Positions 1 through 7,263 of a stretch of DNA of 64,000 bases are shown in pieces. Numbering within the stretch: the first letter of the stretch is position 1; the number at the start of each line of letters is the position of its first letter. The DNA lies in contig NZ_JNXT01000023.1 of NCBI RefSeq assembly GCF_000716675.1, forward strand, positions 70,930-134,929, in the 5' to 3' direction. The notes under the pieces are model-generated. The model was not told where the DNA came from and searched no databases. It was given only the letters and a program-made list of their open reading frames with translations. This stretch comes from Streptomyces alboflavus. Its GTDB lineage: Bacteria > Actinomycetota > Actinomycetes > Streptomycetales > Streptomycetaceae. The position numbers and the translations under genes were made by a program.

Positions 1-313
1 CGCCCATGCCGATGAGGCAGTCGTCCTCGACGGTGCAGCCGTGCAGGACCGCGTTGTGGCCGACCGAGACGCGCTCGCCGATGGACATCGGGAAGCCCGG
101 GTCGACGTGCAGGGTGCAGTTGTCCTGAATGTTGCTGTCGGCCCCGATCGCGATGGGCCCGCAGTCGGCGCGCAGCACCGCGCCGTACCAGGTGCTCGCG
201 CCCGCGCTCAGCGTCACCTCGCCGATCACCACCGACGTGGGCGCCGTGAAGGCCTCCTGGTCGACCTTCGGCTCCTTGCCGGCCAAGCCCATGACGAGTG
301 CCTGCTGGCTCAT
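1..313 (-). CDS. Gamma-carbonic-anhydrase-like hexapeptide-repeat protein (C-terminus outside window)
   Basis: Only the first 104 codons are present; the gene runs off the left edge. The protein starts MSQQALVMGLAGKEP and then shows left-handed beta-helix repeats such as IGEVTLSAG, IAIGADSNIQDN and IGERVSVGHN. The pattern 'GADSNIQDNCTLHVDPGFP' and the downstream 'VGHNAVLHGCTVEDDCLIGMG' are what gamma-class carbonic anhydrase-like (PaaY/YrdA/CaiE) proteins have, with the metal-binding histidines in the LHV and GHN segments. Members are trimeric, and many have no demonstrated CA activity, so the enzymatic role is uncertain. ATG at 311-313 on the minus strand is the first start. Confidence 0.85.
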   Translation of the reverse strand, partial: MSQQALVMGLAGKEPKVDQEAFTAPTSVVIGEVTLSAGASTWYGAVLRADCGPIAIGADSNIQDNCTLHVDPGFPMSIGERVSVGHNAVLHGCTVEDDCLIGMG

Positions 314-471
314 CGGCTCGCTCCCTCTTCCCGCGGCGCCGTAGCGTCATCGCGTCGTCGTGCCCGTGTCGCGCCTGAGCGAACCGTACGGGACGGCCGG
401 GCGCCCGCGGCCGCGTGGGGTGAAGATCACAGGTCGTCGGCGTGCTCGGCGCGCGCCCGGCTGAGTAACGT

Positions 472-1251
472 GTGCGGGTGCCCAGGAACAAGAACGTGTT
501 CTCATCGCTGGCCGCCTGGCGGCGCGGCGTGGCGCAGCGCGCCGTCCACGCCGGGTGGGACTGGGTGCAGCGCACCGGCGCCGTCACCGCGCGGCGGCCC
601 GGACGGCTGCGGTTCGGCGCGATCGGCGAGGGCACGCGCCTCGCGTTCCCGCAGGGCACGGTCTTCGGGGCGCCCTGGATCCGGCTCGGCGCGCACTGCG
701 TCGTCGGTGAACAGGTCACGCTGACCGCCGGGTTGATGCCCGACCTCGACCTCGGCCCGGACCCGATCCTGCGCATCGGCGACGGGGTGGTGCTCGGCCG
801 CGGCAGTCACGTCATCGCGGACACGACGGTGACCATCGGCGACGACTGCTACTTCGGTCCGTATGTGTACGTGACCTCGACGAACCACTCGTACGACGAC
901 CCGCACACACCGATCGGCAAGCAGTGGCCGCGGATGGAGCCGGTCGAGATCGGGCCCGGCTGCTGGGTCGGCACCGGCGCGGTGATCCTGCCCGGCGCCC
1001 GGATCGGCCGCAACGTGGTGGTGGCCGCCGGGGCGGTGGTGCGGGGCGAGGTGCCCGACCACGCGGTGGTGGCCGGGGCGCCCGCCCGGGTCGTGCGGAC
1101 GTGGTGCGCCGAGCGGGGCTGGGAGCCGCCGCTGCGTACGCCCGCGCCGGTGCCGATCCCCGAGGGTGTCACGCCGGAACAACTCCTCGCGCTGGGCGAG
1201 TTGACCGACCTGGAGGCGGCGCGACTGGCCGAGGTCGAGGGGAACGTCTGA
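472..1251 (+). CDS. Hexapeptide-repeat (LbH) acyltransferase, maltose/galactoside-acetyltransferase-like
   Basis: A 259-residue protein that starts at a GTG. After a basic 60-residue N-terminus it carries hexapeptide turns (LRIGDGVVLGRGSHVI, VTIGDDCYFGPYV, VEIGPGCWVGTGAVILPGA). These end in the VVAGAPARVVR signature that closes acetyl-CoA-dependent LbH acyltransferases. His139 in the STNHSY loop is in the place of the catalytic histidine of this family. The substrate is not predictable; sugars or lipid-linked saccharides are likely. Two LbH proteins (this one and the partial gene at 1-313) lie back to back on opposite strands. Confidence 0.85.
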   Translation: MRVPRNKNVFSSLAAWRRGVAQRAVHAGWDWVQRTGAVTARRPGRLRFGAIGEGTRLAFPQGTVFGAPWIRLGAHCVVGEQVTLTAGLMPDLDLGPDPILRIGDGVVLGRGSHVIADTTVTIGDDCYFGPYVYVTSTNHSYDDPHTPIGKQWPRMEPVEIGPGCWVGTGAVILPGARIGRNVVVAAGAVVRGEVPDHAVVAGAPARVVRTWCAERGWEPPLRTPAPVPIPEGVTPEQLLALGELTDLEAARLAEVEGNV

Positions 1252-1263
1252 GGGGTCCCGGTG

Positions 1264-1280
1264 GCGCCCTGAAGGGGCGC
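1264..1280. terminator. Probable bidirectional terminator hairpin
   Basis: GCGCCC-tgaag-GGGCGC lies in the 40-bp gap between the acyltransferase stop and the convergent EamA stop. The stem is short and GC-rich and has no U-tract, as is usual in Streptomyces. Confidence 0.45.
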
Positions 1281-1291
1281 GCCGCTGTGGT

Positions 1292-2167
1292 TCAGCCCGT
1301 CGCCAGCAGCACCGTGCCCACCAGCGCGAGGCCCGCTCCCGCGGCCTGCACCCCGCGCAGCCGCTCCTTGAGGAGGCCGCGCGCCGCGAGCGCCGTCACG
1401 ATCGGGTAGAGCGAGGCGAGCACGGCGGCGACGGTGACGGGGCCGCGCTGGGCCGCCATGGCGTACGTCCCGTTGGCGGCGACGTCCGCCAGGCCCACGA
1501 AGGCGAGCGCGGGCAGCGCGGACCAGATCACGCCCATGCCGTGGCCCTCGGGGAGCGCCGCGCCGCCCCGCCGCACGGAGACGTACAGCGCCGTGCCGCC
1601 CGCGAGCACATTGGTGACGCGCTGCACGAACAGCGCCAGGAACAGGCCGGTGACGCTGCTCGACGCCTCCGCGATGAGAGCCATGACCGCGCCGAAGCCG
1701 AAGGCGGCGAGCAGGGTCAGGAGCACCGCCTGCCGCTGCACCGGGGCGCCACGCAGCTCGGGCCCGCCCGCGAGGACGATGCCGACGACGGCCACCGCGA
1801 TGCCCGCGAACTGCCCGAGACCAGGGCGCTCGCCCAGCATAAGACCGACGCCCACCGGCACGGCCACGCCGAGCGAGCCGAGCGGGGAGACGACGCCCAT
1901 GGGGCCGAGCGCGAGGGCCTTGTAGAAGGCGAGCATCGCGACCGGGCCGACGAGGCCCGCGCCGACCGCGAACCACAGCTGCGGGCCCCACTCGCTCCAG
2001 GCGCCGGTGGAGACCACGACCGCGCCGAGGACGACGACCGCGACGCACTGGGAGGCGACCACCACCGTGAGCGCGGGGATCCGTCGGGTCAGCAGTCCGC
2101 CGCCGAAGTCGGCGAGGCCCCAGAGCAGGCTGGTGGCCAGGGCGAACAGTGCTGTCAGTCCCGTCAT
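1292..2167 (-). CDS. EamA/DMT-family transporter
   Basis: A 291-residue, strongly hydrophobic protein with about ten predicted transmembrane helices arranged as two EamA halves (for example LFALATSLLWGLADFGGG at the N-terminus and VTVAAVLASLYPIVTALAARGLLKE near the C-terminus). The Pro in 'ASLYPIVT' and the ER(L)xxxQxxG ending are typical DMT exporter features. I place the start at the ATG at 2167 (MTGLTALF). The open frame continues 28 codons upstream but crosses the shared operator region. It is divergent from an XRE-cupin regulator, a common Streptomyces pairing that suggests regulated export of an amino acid or small metabolite. Confidence 0.85.
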   Translation of the reverse strand: MTGLTALFALATSLLWGLADFGGGLLTRRIPALTVVVASQCVAVVVLGAVVVSTGAWSEWGPQLWFAVGAGLVGPVAMLAFYKALALGPMGVVSPLGSLGVAVPVGVGLMLGERPGLGQFAGIAVAVVGIVLAGGPELRGAPVQRQAVLLTLLAAFGFGAVMALIAEASSSVTGLFLALFVQRVTNVLAGGTALYVSVRRGGAALPEGHGMGVIWSALPALAFVGLADVAANGTYAMAAQRGPVTVAAVLASLYPIVTALAARGLLKERLRGVQAAGAGLALVGTVLLATG

Positions 2168-2178
2168 GGGATGCCTCG

Positions 2179-2244
2179 CAGTACAGTGTGGTGAACCTTC
2201 GGGAACCCTCAGGTGCACCACACCGTAGTTCAGTACAGTGAACT
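2179..2244. promoter_or_regulatory. Divergent operator region: repeated CAGTACAGTG and an imperfect palindrome
   Basis: The decamer CAGTACAGTG occurs twice in the same orientation, at 2179-2188 and 2231-2240. The second copy is embedded in AGTTCAGTACAGTGAACT (2227-2244), whose outer six bases form a perfect inverted repeat (AGTTCA/TGAACT). The site lies between the EamA exporter and its XRE-cupin regulator, so autoregulation plus control of the exporter is the simplest reading (inference). Confidence 0.5.
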
Positions 2245-2270
2245 CTGTCATCCAAAATATTGGACGGAAT

Positions 2271-2855
2271 GTGTCGGACCTCGACCAGCTGACTCAGTCG
2301 CTCGCGCGTAACCTCAAGCGCTGGCGCACCGAACGGAACTTCACGCTCGACGCGCTCGCGGCCCGCGCGGGCGTCAGCCGCGGCATGATCATCCAGATCG
2401 AGCAGGCCCGTACGAACCCCTCCGTGGGCATCACGGTCAAGCTCGCGGACGCGCTCGGCGTCAGCATCACCACCCTGCTCGACTACGAACAGGGCCCGCA
2501 CGTGCGCCTCGTCCCGCCCGAGCAGGCCGTGCGGATGTGGTCCACGGAAGCGGGCAGCAGTACGACGCTCCTGGTCGGCACCGAGTCGCGGGGTCCCTTC
2601 GAGCTGTGGACGTGGCACCTGACGCCGGGCGAGGGCAGCGACTCCGACGCGCACCCGCCCGGGACGATGGAGCTGCTGCACGTCAGGTCCGGCGAACTGA
2701 CGCTGGTCGTGGACGGCGACGAGCACCTGGTGGCGGCCGGATCGGCGGCGTCGTTCGAGGCCAATGTGGCGCACGGCTACCACAACAAGGGTGCGGAGCC
2801 GGTCGAGATGACGATGGCGGTGTCGGTCCCGCCCGCCCACGCGGGGGCGTACTGA
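2271..2855 (+). CDS. XRE-family transcriptional regulator with C-terminal cupin domain
   Basis: A 194-residue protein: N-terminal HTH_XRE (SLARNLKRWRTERNFTLDALAARAGVSRGMI, about residues 7-65) followed by a C-terminal cupin_2 sensor domain (MELLHVRSGELTLVVDGDEHLVAAG). This is the usual architecture of single-cupin XRE repressors beside transporters and amino-acid enzymes. The GTG at 2271 gives the family's usual start, VSDLDQLTQS, with GGA about nine bases upstream. An in-frame GTG at 2238 would add 11 residues but lies inside the palindromic operator. It probably represses the divergent EamA exporter. Confidence 0.88.
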   Translation: MSDLDQLTQSLARNLKRWRTERNFTLDALAARAGVSRGMIIQIEQARTNPSVGITVKLADALGVSITTLLDYEQGPHVRLVPPEQAVRMWSTEAGSSTTLLVGTESRGPFELWTWHLTPGEGSDSDAHPPGTMELLHVRSGELTLVVDGDEHLVAAGSAASFEANVAHGYHNKGAEPVEMTMAVSVPPAHAGAY

Positions 2856-2869
2856 GTTACGGTGCCGCC

Positions 2870-3424
2870 ATGCGCGCTCCTCTCGGTGACTTCGACGTAG
2901 TCCGCTCCGCCCCCGAAGCCCTCGACCTCCTGGTCGCCCCCGTCGCCGCCGCCGTCCGCGGCTGGAGCGGGGCCGTGCCCGCCGACGAGTTGATCCATGT
3001 CGACACCGAGCCGGAGTGGGCCGACACAGCCACGTTCGTGGAGCACTACGGACCCGAGCTGTTCTCCCAGTCCGCGAACTGCGTCATCGTCGCCGGGAAG
3101 CGCGGGGGCGAGACGACGCTCGCCGCGTGCCTGGTCCTCTCGGCCGCGCGCGTCGACGTCAACGGCGTCGTACGCCGCCAACTCGGTGCCCGCAAGGCCT
3201 CGTTCGCGCCCATGGACACCGCCGTCGGCGAGACCGGCATGGAGTACGGCGGCATCACCCCCATCGGCCTGCCCGACACCTGGCCGCTCCTTGTCGACGC
3301 CGCGGTGGCGGACCTGCCGTACGTCCTCGTCGGCAGCGGCAGCCGGCGCGGCAAGCTGATCGTGCCGGGCAAGGCGTTCGCGGGGCTGCCGAACGCGACG
3401 GTGATCGAGGGGCTCGGCGTCTGA
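2870..3424 (+). CDS. YbaK/ProX-type aminoacyl-tRNA deacylase domain protein
   Basis: A 184-residue single-domain protein. The block 'SANCVIVAGKRGGETTLAACLVLSAARVDVNGVVRRQLGARKASF' and the later 'GMEYGGITPIGLPDTWPLLVD' match the YbaK/EbsC editing-domain fold, in which a Lys in the (R/K)K(A/V)SF motif and a GGxxP(I/F)G loop form the active site. Such free-standing proteins hydrolyse mischarged aminoacyl-tRNA in trans. Which tRNA it edits cannot be told from sequence. It lies 14 bp after the XRE-cupin gene on the same strand. Confidence 0.85.
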   Translation: MRAPLGDFDVVRSAPEALDLLVAPVAAAVRGWSGAVPADELIHVDTEPEWADTATFVEHYGPELFSQSANCVIVAGKRGGETTLAACLVLSAARVDVNGVVRRQLGARKASFAPMDTAVGETGMEYGGITPIGLPDTWPLLVDAAVADLPYVLVGSGSRRGKLIVPGKAFAGLPNATVIEGLGV

Positions 3425-3485
3425 CGGGACGCGTGGGCGGGCACCTTGGCCTTCGCCCCGGTCGGCTTCAACACCCCTGCCGGTG

Positions 3486-4682
3486 CTAGGAGATGACCCC
3501 CTCGGCCCGCAGTCGCTCGATGTCGGCCGCCTTCCGGCCCAGCTCCGCCAGGATCCTCTCCGTGTGCTCGCCCACGCCCGGCACCGGGTCCATGCGCGGG
3601 CTCACCCCGGACAGGTCGGCGGGCGGGACGAGGGCCTGGATGCCGGGTGCCGTGCCGGGCAGACCGACGTCGTGCCAGCGGCCGCGTTCCGTGAGCGCCG
3701 GGTGGTGGAGGAAGTCCGGGACGGAGTTCACGCCCGCGTTGGCGATGTTCGCCGCGTCCAGGAGCGCCGTCGCCGCCGCGCCGTCGAGGTCCGCGAACCG
3801 CGCCTGGATCGCCGCGTCCAGCTCCTCGCGGTGCGCCACCCGCGCCGAACCGTCGGCGAAGCGCGGGTCGGCCACCAGCTCGGGCCGCCCCAGGAAGTCC
3901 TCGCAGAGCGCCGCCCACTCCCGTTCGTTCTGCACGGAGAGCAGCACCTCCTTGCCGTCGGCCGCGGTGAACACGCCGTACGGCGCCACCGTCGCGTGCC
4001 GGGCGCCGACGCGCGGGGGCTGCGTGCCGCCGTACCGCGTGTAGTACGCGGGCTGGCTCATCCACTCGGCGAGCGCGTCGAAGAGGGACACCTCCACGGC
4101 GGGCGCCCGGCCGGTCGTCGCGCGCGTGAACAGCGCCGACAGGATGCCGCTGTAGGCGTACATCCCCGCCGCTATGTCGGCCACCGAGATCCCCACCCGC
4201 ACGGCCTCGCCGGGCGTGCCCGTGAGCGAGAGCAGCCCGGTCTGGCACTGCACGAGCAGGTCGTACGCCTTGCGGTCCGCCCAGGAGCCGCTGGTGCCGT
4301 AGCCGCTGACCGTGCAGGTGATCAGGGACGGGTGGCGGGCCTGGAGGTCCGCCGCCGCGAGACCGAGGCGGTCGGCCGCGCCCGGCGCGAGATTCTGCAC
4401 GAACACGTCGGCGCCCGCGACGAGTTCGCGCAGGACCTCCTGCCCGGACGCCGACTTCACATCCAGCGTGAGCGACTCCTTGGAGCGGTTCAGCCACACG
4501 AAATAGCTGGCCTCGCCGTGCACGGTGGTGTCGTAGCGCCGCGCGAAGTCGCCCCCGCCGGGGCGCTCCACCTTGATCACCCGGGCGCCGAGGTCGGCGA
4601 GCTGACGGGTCGCGAAGGGCGCGGCGACTGCCTGCTCCAGGCTCACGACCGTGATGCCGGCGAGCGGCAGCGGATGCGGCAC
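3486..4682 (-). CDS. Family III CoA-transferase (CaiB/BaiF type)
   Basis: A 398-residue protein with the family III core: LPLAGITVVSLEQAVAAPFATRQLADLGA at the N-terminus, VIKVERPGGGD and FVWLNRSKESLTLDVKS in the CoA-binding half. Asp169 in GISVADIAAGMYAY is in the place of the catalytic aspartate that forms the acyl-anhydride intermediate. Members move CoA between carboxylic acids; the acid here is unknown. The start is a GTG at 4682, five bases after the stop of the upstream VOC gene, so the two are likely one operon and translationally coupled. Confidence 0.9.
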   Translation of the reverse strand: MPHPLPLAGITVVSLEQAVAAPFATRQLADLGARVIKVERPGGGDFARRYDTTVHGEASYFVWLNRSKESLTLDVKSASGQEVLRELVAGADVFVQNLAPGAADRLGLAAADLQARHPSLITCTVSGYGTSGSWADRKAYDLLVQCQTGLLSLTGTPGEAVRVGISVADIAAGMYAYSGILSALFTRATTGRAPAVEVSLFDALAEWMSQPAYYTRYGGTQPPRVGARHATVAPYGVFTAADGKEVLLSVQNEREWAALCEDFLGRPELVADPRFADGSARVAHREELDAAIQARFADLDGAAATALLDAANIANAGVNSVPDFLHHPALTERGRWHDVGLPGTAPGIQALVPPADLSGVSPRMDPVPGVGEHTERILAELGRKAADIERLRAEGVIS

Positions 4683-4687
4683 GGCCC

Positions 4688-5101
4688 TCAGCCCCTCGTC
4701 CCGCGGTACTCCTCGTGGAACTGCTCGAACGACACCTCGTAGCCGTCCGGGTCCAGGCCCACGAAGATCCGCGCCCAGTCGGTGTCCTCGGGCTCCGTGA
4801 GCACCGGCAGGCCCTCGGCGCGCCACAGGGCGTGGGCCGCGTCGAGGTCGGGCGTCGGCACGGCCAGCGTGAAGCCGAGGCCGAGCGGGCCCCGGCGGGC
4901 CGCCGCGCCGCGCTCCTCGTCGTAGTACCCGTGCGCGTCCCGGTCCGTCAGGATCAGCCAGGTGTGGCCGAAGGTGAGATAGCGCAGGTGCGGCTGCTCG
5001 TCGTTCGGCAGCTCGCGGAAGCCGAGCCTCAAGTAGAGGTCGCCGGAGACCTGGAGATCCCTGACCCGCAGGCCGATCTTCAACTGCTTGCTGCCCATCA
5101 T
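4688..5101 (-). CDS. VOC-superfamily (glyoxalase/bleomycin-resistance fold) protein
   Basis: A 137-residue protein with paired beta-alpha-beta-beta-beta modules: KIGLRVRDLQVSGDLYLRLGFRELP at the start and LGFTLAVPTPDLDAAHALWRAEG with DPDGYEVSFEQFHEEY at the end. The late Glu in 'GYEVSFEQF' is where glyoxalase-fold enzymes place a metal ligand. Adjacent ATGs at 5101 and 5098 are both possible starts. It is the first gene of a two-gene unit with the CoA-transferase, so a role on an acyl or aldehyde intermediate is plausible but unproven. Confidence 0.82.
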   Translation of the reverse strand: MMGSKQLKIGLRVRDLQVSGDLYLRLGFRELPNDEQPHLRYLTFGHTWLILTDRDAHGYYDEERGAAARRGPLGLGFTLAVPTPDLDAAHALWRAEGLPVLTEPEDTDWARIFVGLDPDGYEVSFEQFHEEYRGTRG

Positions 5102-5229
5102 GCGGTACGCCCCTCCCGTGGCCGCGCCGGACGGGATCGGCCGCCCGGTGTGCGACGACCGTACCCGGGGGTGCGGGCCGGGGCGCGGCGGCCGTGCCCG
5201 GGAGCGCGGGCCGGGGCGCGACCACCGCC

Positions 5230-5251
5230 GTTCACCTGATGCTCACGAGGG
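5230..5251 (+). promoter_or_regulatory. PHO-box-like direct repeat upstream of olsBA
   Basis: Two adjacent 11-nt units, GTTCACCTGAT and GCTCACGAGGG, match the Streptomyces PhoP direct-repeat unit, whose conserved part is GTTCACC. The first unit is a perfect core match and the second differs at two of the seven core positions. Ornithine lipids are non-phosphorus membrane lipids typically used in phosphate starvation, which fits PhoP control (inference). It lies 232 bp before the olsB ATG. Confidence 0.5.
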
Positions 5252-5284
5252 TCGGCACGATCGGTCTCGCGCACCTTGTGCGCA

Positions 5285-5313
5285 GTTCAGCCAGGGCGGT
5301 CACCGTGCTGAAC
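5285..5313. promoter_or_regulatory. Inverted repeat GTTCAGC-N15-GCTGAAC
   Basis: Perfect 7-bp arms separated by 15 bp lie downstream of the PHO-box-like repeat and upstream of olsB. It could be a regulator site or a leader hairpin; nothing decides between them. Confidence 0.3.
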
Positions 5314-5483
5314 AGGCGCCTTTCCCGCAGTCGGCCGCACGCTCACCCGCACCACCGCTTCGCCGCACTCCCTTCGCTCCCCGTGTCGCCCCGCTTCCCC
5401 CTCTCCTCCCTCCCCGCTCCTGTCACTCCCGCCCGTCGGTCTCAGCGGACTCCCCGTCCGTCCCATCGAACGGAGAACGTGTC

Positions 5484-6338
5484 ATGCCCGCGACACCCCT
5501 CACCCCCGCCCCCGCGACCCCGGCCGCGCCCGGCACCCCGGTCGCCCCGACCGCCGCTCCCCCTCCGGTCGCCCCGGCCACCCCCGACGCCCCCCGCTAC
5601 GTCCCCTCCATCGCCGACTCCGAGGACCAGATCCGGGCCGCCCAGCGGCTGCGCTTCCAGGTCTTCGGCGAGGAGATGGGCGCCGCGCTCGACACCCCCG
5701 TGCCCGGGCACGACATCGACGCCTTCGACGCGCTCGCGGACCACCTGATCATCACCGACACCGCGAGTGGCGACGTCGTCGGCACCTACCGCCTGATCCC
5801 GCCGGGACGCACCGAACGCTCCTACTCCGACGGCGAGTTCGACCTCGCGGCGCTGCGGCCCCTGCGCTCCGCCACCGTCGAGGCCGGACGCTCCTGCGTG
5901 CACCCCGACCACCGCTCCGGCGCCGTGATCAACCTGATGTGGTCGGCCCTCGCCCGCTACGTCCTGCTGTCCGGCCACCGCTACCTGGCGGGCTGCGCCT
6001 CCGTGCCGCTCACCGACGGCGGCACCGCGGCCGCCAGCGCCTGGCTGCTCGGCACCGCCAAGCACGTCTCGCCGCCCGAGCTGCGCGTGCACCCGCACCG
6101 CCCGTGGACGCCCGGCGAGCGCGCCGGACACCGGCCGAGCTACGCCGACCTGCCGCCGCTCCTGCGCGGCTATCTGCGCCTGGGCGCCTGGATGTGCGGG
6201 GCGCCCGCGCACGACCCGGAGTTCGACTCCGCCGACTTCTTCGTGCTGCTCGACACCGAGCGCCTGAGCGACCGGCACCGCAGGTTCTTCCTCGGCGACG
6301 CCGAGCGTGGCCACGCCGCGCAGGGGAGGGGCGTGTGA
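5484..6338 (+). CDS. olsB: OlsB-type ornithine N-acyltransferase (GNAT fold)
   Basis: A 284-residue protein. A low-complexity Ala/Pro leader (about residues 1-35) precedes an OlsB/GNAT-type domain: IRAAQRLRFQVFGEEMGA, DAFDALADHLIITD, GTYRLIPPG, EAGRSCVHPDHRSGAVINLMWSALARYV and GCASVPL. These blocks are characteristic of 3-hydroxyacyl-ACP:L-ornithine N-acyltransferases, which make lyso-ornithine lipid in the cytoplasm. The next gene, overlapping by 4 bp, is a PlsC-type acyltransferase, which completes the two-step pathway. The ATG at 5484 follows a CGGAGA ribosome site. The Pro/Ala leader is unusual for the family. Confidence 0.85.
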   Translation: MPATPLTPAPATPAAPGTPVAPTAAPPPVAPATPDAPRYVPSIADSEDQIRAAQRLRFQVFGEEMGAALDTPVPGHDIDAFDALADHLIITDTASGDVVGTYRLIPPGRTERSYSDGEFDLAALRPLRSATVEAGRSCVHPDHRSGAVINLMWSALARYVLLSGHRYLAGCASVPLTDGGTAAASAWLLGTAKHVSPPELRVHPHRPWTPGERAGHRPSYADLPPLLRGYLRLGAWMCGAPAHDPEFDSADFFVLLDTERLSDRHRRFFLGDAERGHAAQGRGV

Positions 6339-7159
6339 ACCCCTGGGCCGTGGACGCGGGCTGTCCCCGGACCTGCGCGGTGCGGCCCGCGACCCGGGTC
6401 GGGCCCGCCGAGGAGGCGCTGCGGTACGCGGCCGTCGCCCGGGAACTCGGGCGCAGCCTGCTCCTCGGTGAACGCCTCGCGGGGGACGCTGCGCCGCGCG
6501 TGCAGGCGCGGCGGGTCCTGCGGGCACTCGGCGTCGACCTGGAGGCGGCCCTCGCGCCGCTGAGCGTGCCGGGCACCGACACCGGCACGCTGATCGTCGC
6601 CAACCACATCTCGTGGCTGGACGTCGTCGCGCTGCTCGCGGTCGAGCCGGTGTCCTTCGTGGCCAAGAAGGAGATCGGCCGCTGGCCCGTGGTCGGTACG
6701 CTCGCCCGCCGCATGGGCACGCAGTTCATCGACCGCGAGGGCGGTCGGCGGGAACTGCCGCTCATGGTCGGCGAGTTGGCCAAGACGCTGGCGTCCGGGC
6801 GGTCGGTCCTTGTGTTCCCGCAGGCCACCACGTGGTGCTCGGTCGGCTCCGGGAGGTTCCGGCGGGCCGCGTTCCAGGCGGCGGTGGACGCGGGCGTGCC
6901 GGTGCGGCCGGTGACGGTGGCGTACCGGCAGGGCGGCGCGGCCAGTACGGCGGCGGCGTTCCTGGCGGACGAGGGGTTCGGGGGGTCGCTGCGGCGGGTG
7001 GCCCTCGCGCGGGGGCTCACGGTGCGGGTCAGCGCGCACGCGCCGCTGCACGGGCACGACCGGAAGATGCTGGCGGCGCAGGCGTGGGCGGCGGTGTGCG
7101 CGGGGGACGACGCCGTGGCGGAGGCGGCGGGGGAACACGGGCGGGTCGCCCTCTCGTGA
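6335..7159 (+). CDS. olsA: OlsA-type lyso-ornithine lipid O-acyltransferase (PlsC family)
   Basis: A 274-residue PlsC-family 1-acyl-glycerol-phosphate acyltransferase. It has the catalytic NH-X4-D motif (NHISWLD, His91 and Asp96), the substrate-binding 'FVAKKEIGRWPVVGTLARRMGTQFIDRE' block, and 'LVFPQATTWCSV', where FPEGTR is normally found. The altered third motif is common in lyso-ornithine lipid acyltransferases. It starts at a GTG that overlaps the olsB stop (GTGA). Coupling to olsB implies O-acylation of lyso-ornithine lipid rather than phosphatidic-acid synthesis. Confidence 0.83.
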   Translation: MNPWAVDAGCPRTCAVRPATRVGPAEEALRYAAVARELGRSLLLGERLAGDAAPRVQARRVLRALGVDLEAALAPLSVPGTDTGTLIVANHISWLDVVALLAVEPVSFVAKKEIGRWPVVGTLARRMGTQFIDREGGRRELPLMVGELAKTLASGRSVLVFPQATTWCSVGSGRFRRAAFQAAVDAGVPVRPVTVAYRQGGAASTAAAFLADEGFGGSLRRVALARGLTVRVSAHAPLHGHDRKMLAAQAWAAVCAGDDAVAEAAGEHGRVALS

Positions 7160-7180
7160 CCACGGCGTGTGACCGCGTAC

Positions 7181-7202
7181 GTTCAACTCGTGTTCACGGG
7201 GT
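7181..7202 (+). promoter_or_regulatory. PHO-box-like direct repeat upstream of the phytase gene
   Basis: Two adjacent 11-nt units, GTTCAACTCGT and GTTCACGGGGT, match the PhoP direct-repeat unit (core GTTCACC) and end 61 bp before the phytase GTG. Phytase releases phosphate from inositol phosphates, so PhoR-PhoP control is expected physiologically (inference). Confidence 0.6.
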
Positions 7203-7263
7203 GCTCGCGCACCGCTGGCACGCTCGTCCCGCTCGCCCACCCCCCGACGAAAGAGGACCACCG

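Larger units (their letters stand above)
5102..5483. other. 382-bp intergenic region upstream of olsB
   Basis: No convincing gene is present. The region holds the PHO-box-like repeat (5230-5251) and a GTTCAGC/GCTGAAC inverted repeat (5285-5313), and then becomes a pyrimidine-rich leader up to the olsB ribosome binding site. It also contains the promoter of the divergent VOC gene. The long distance from the PHO-like box to the ATG implies either a long leader or a second promoter. Confidence 0.5.

Noticed and set aside
849..2840. A 663-codon minus-strand open frame across the acyltransferase, EamA and XRE genes.
   Set aside because: It is composed mainly of Arg/Ala/Gly/Pro runs and overlaps genes with clear domains. 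High GC produces long shadow frames.
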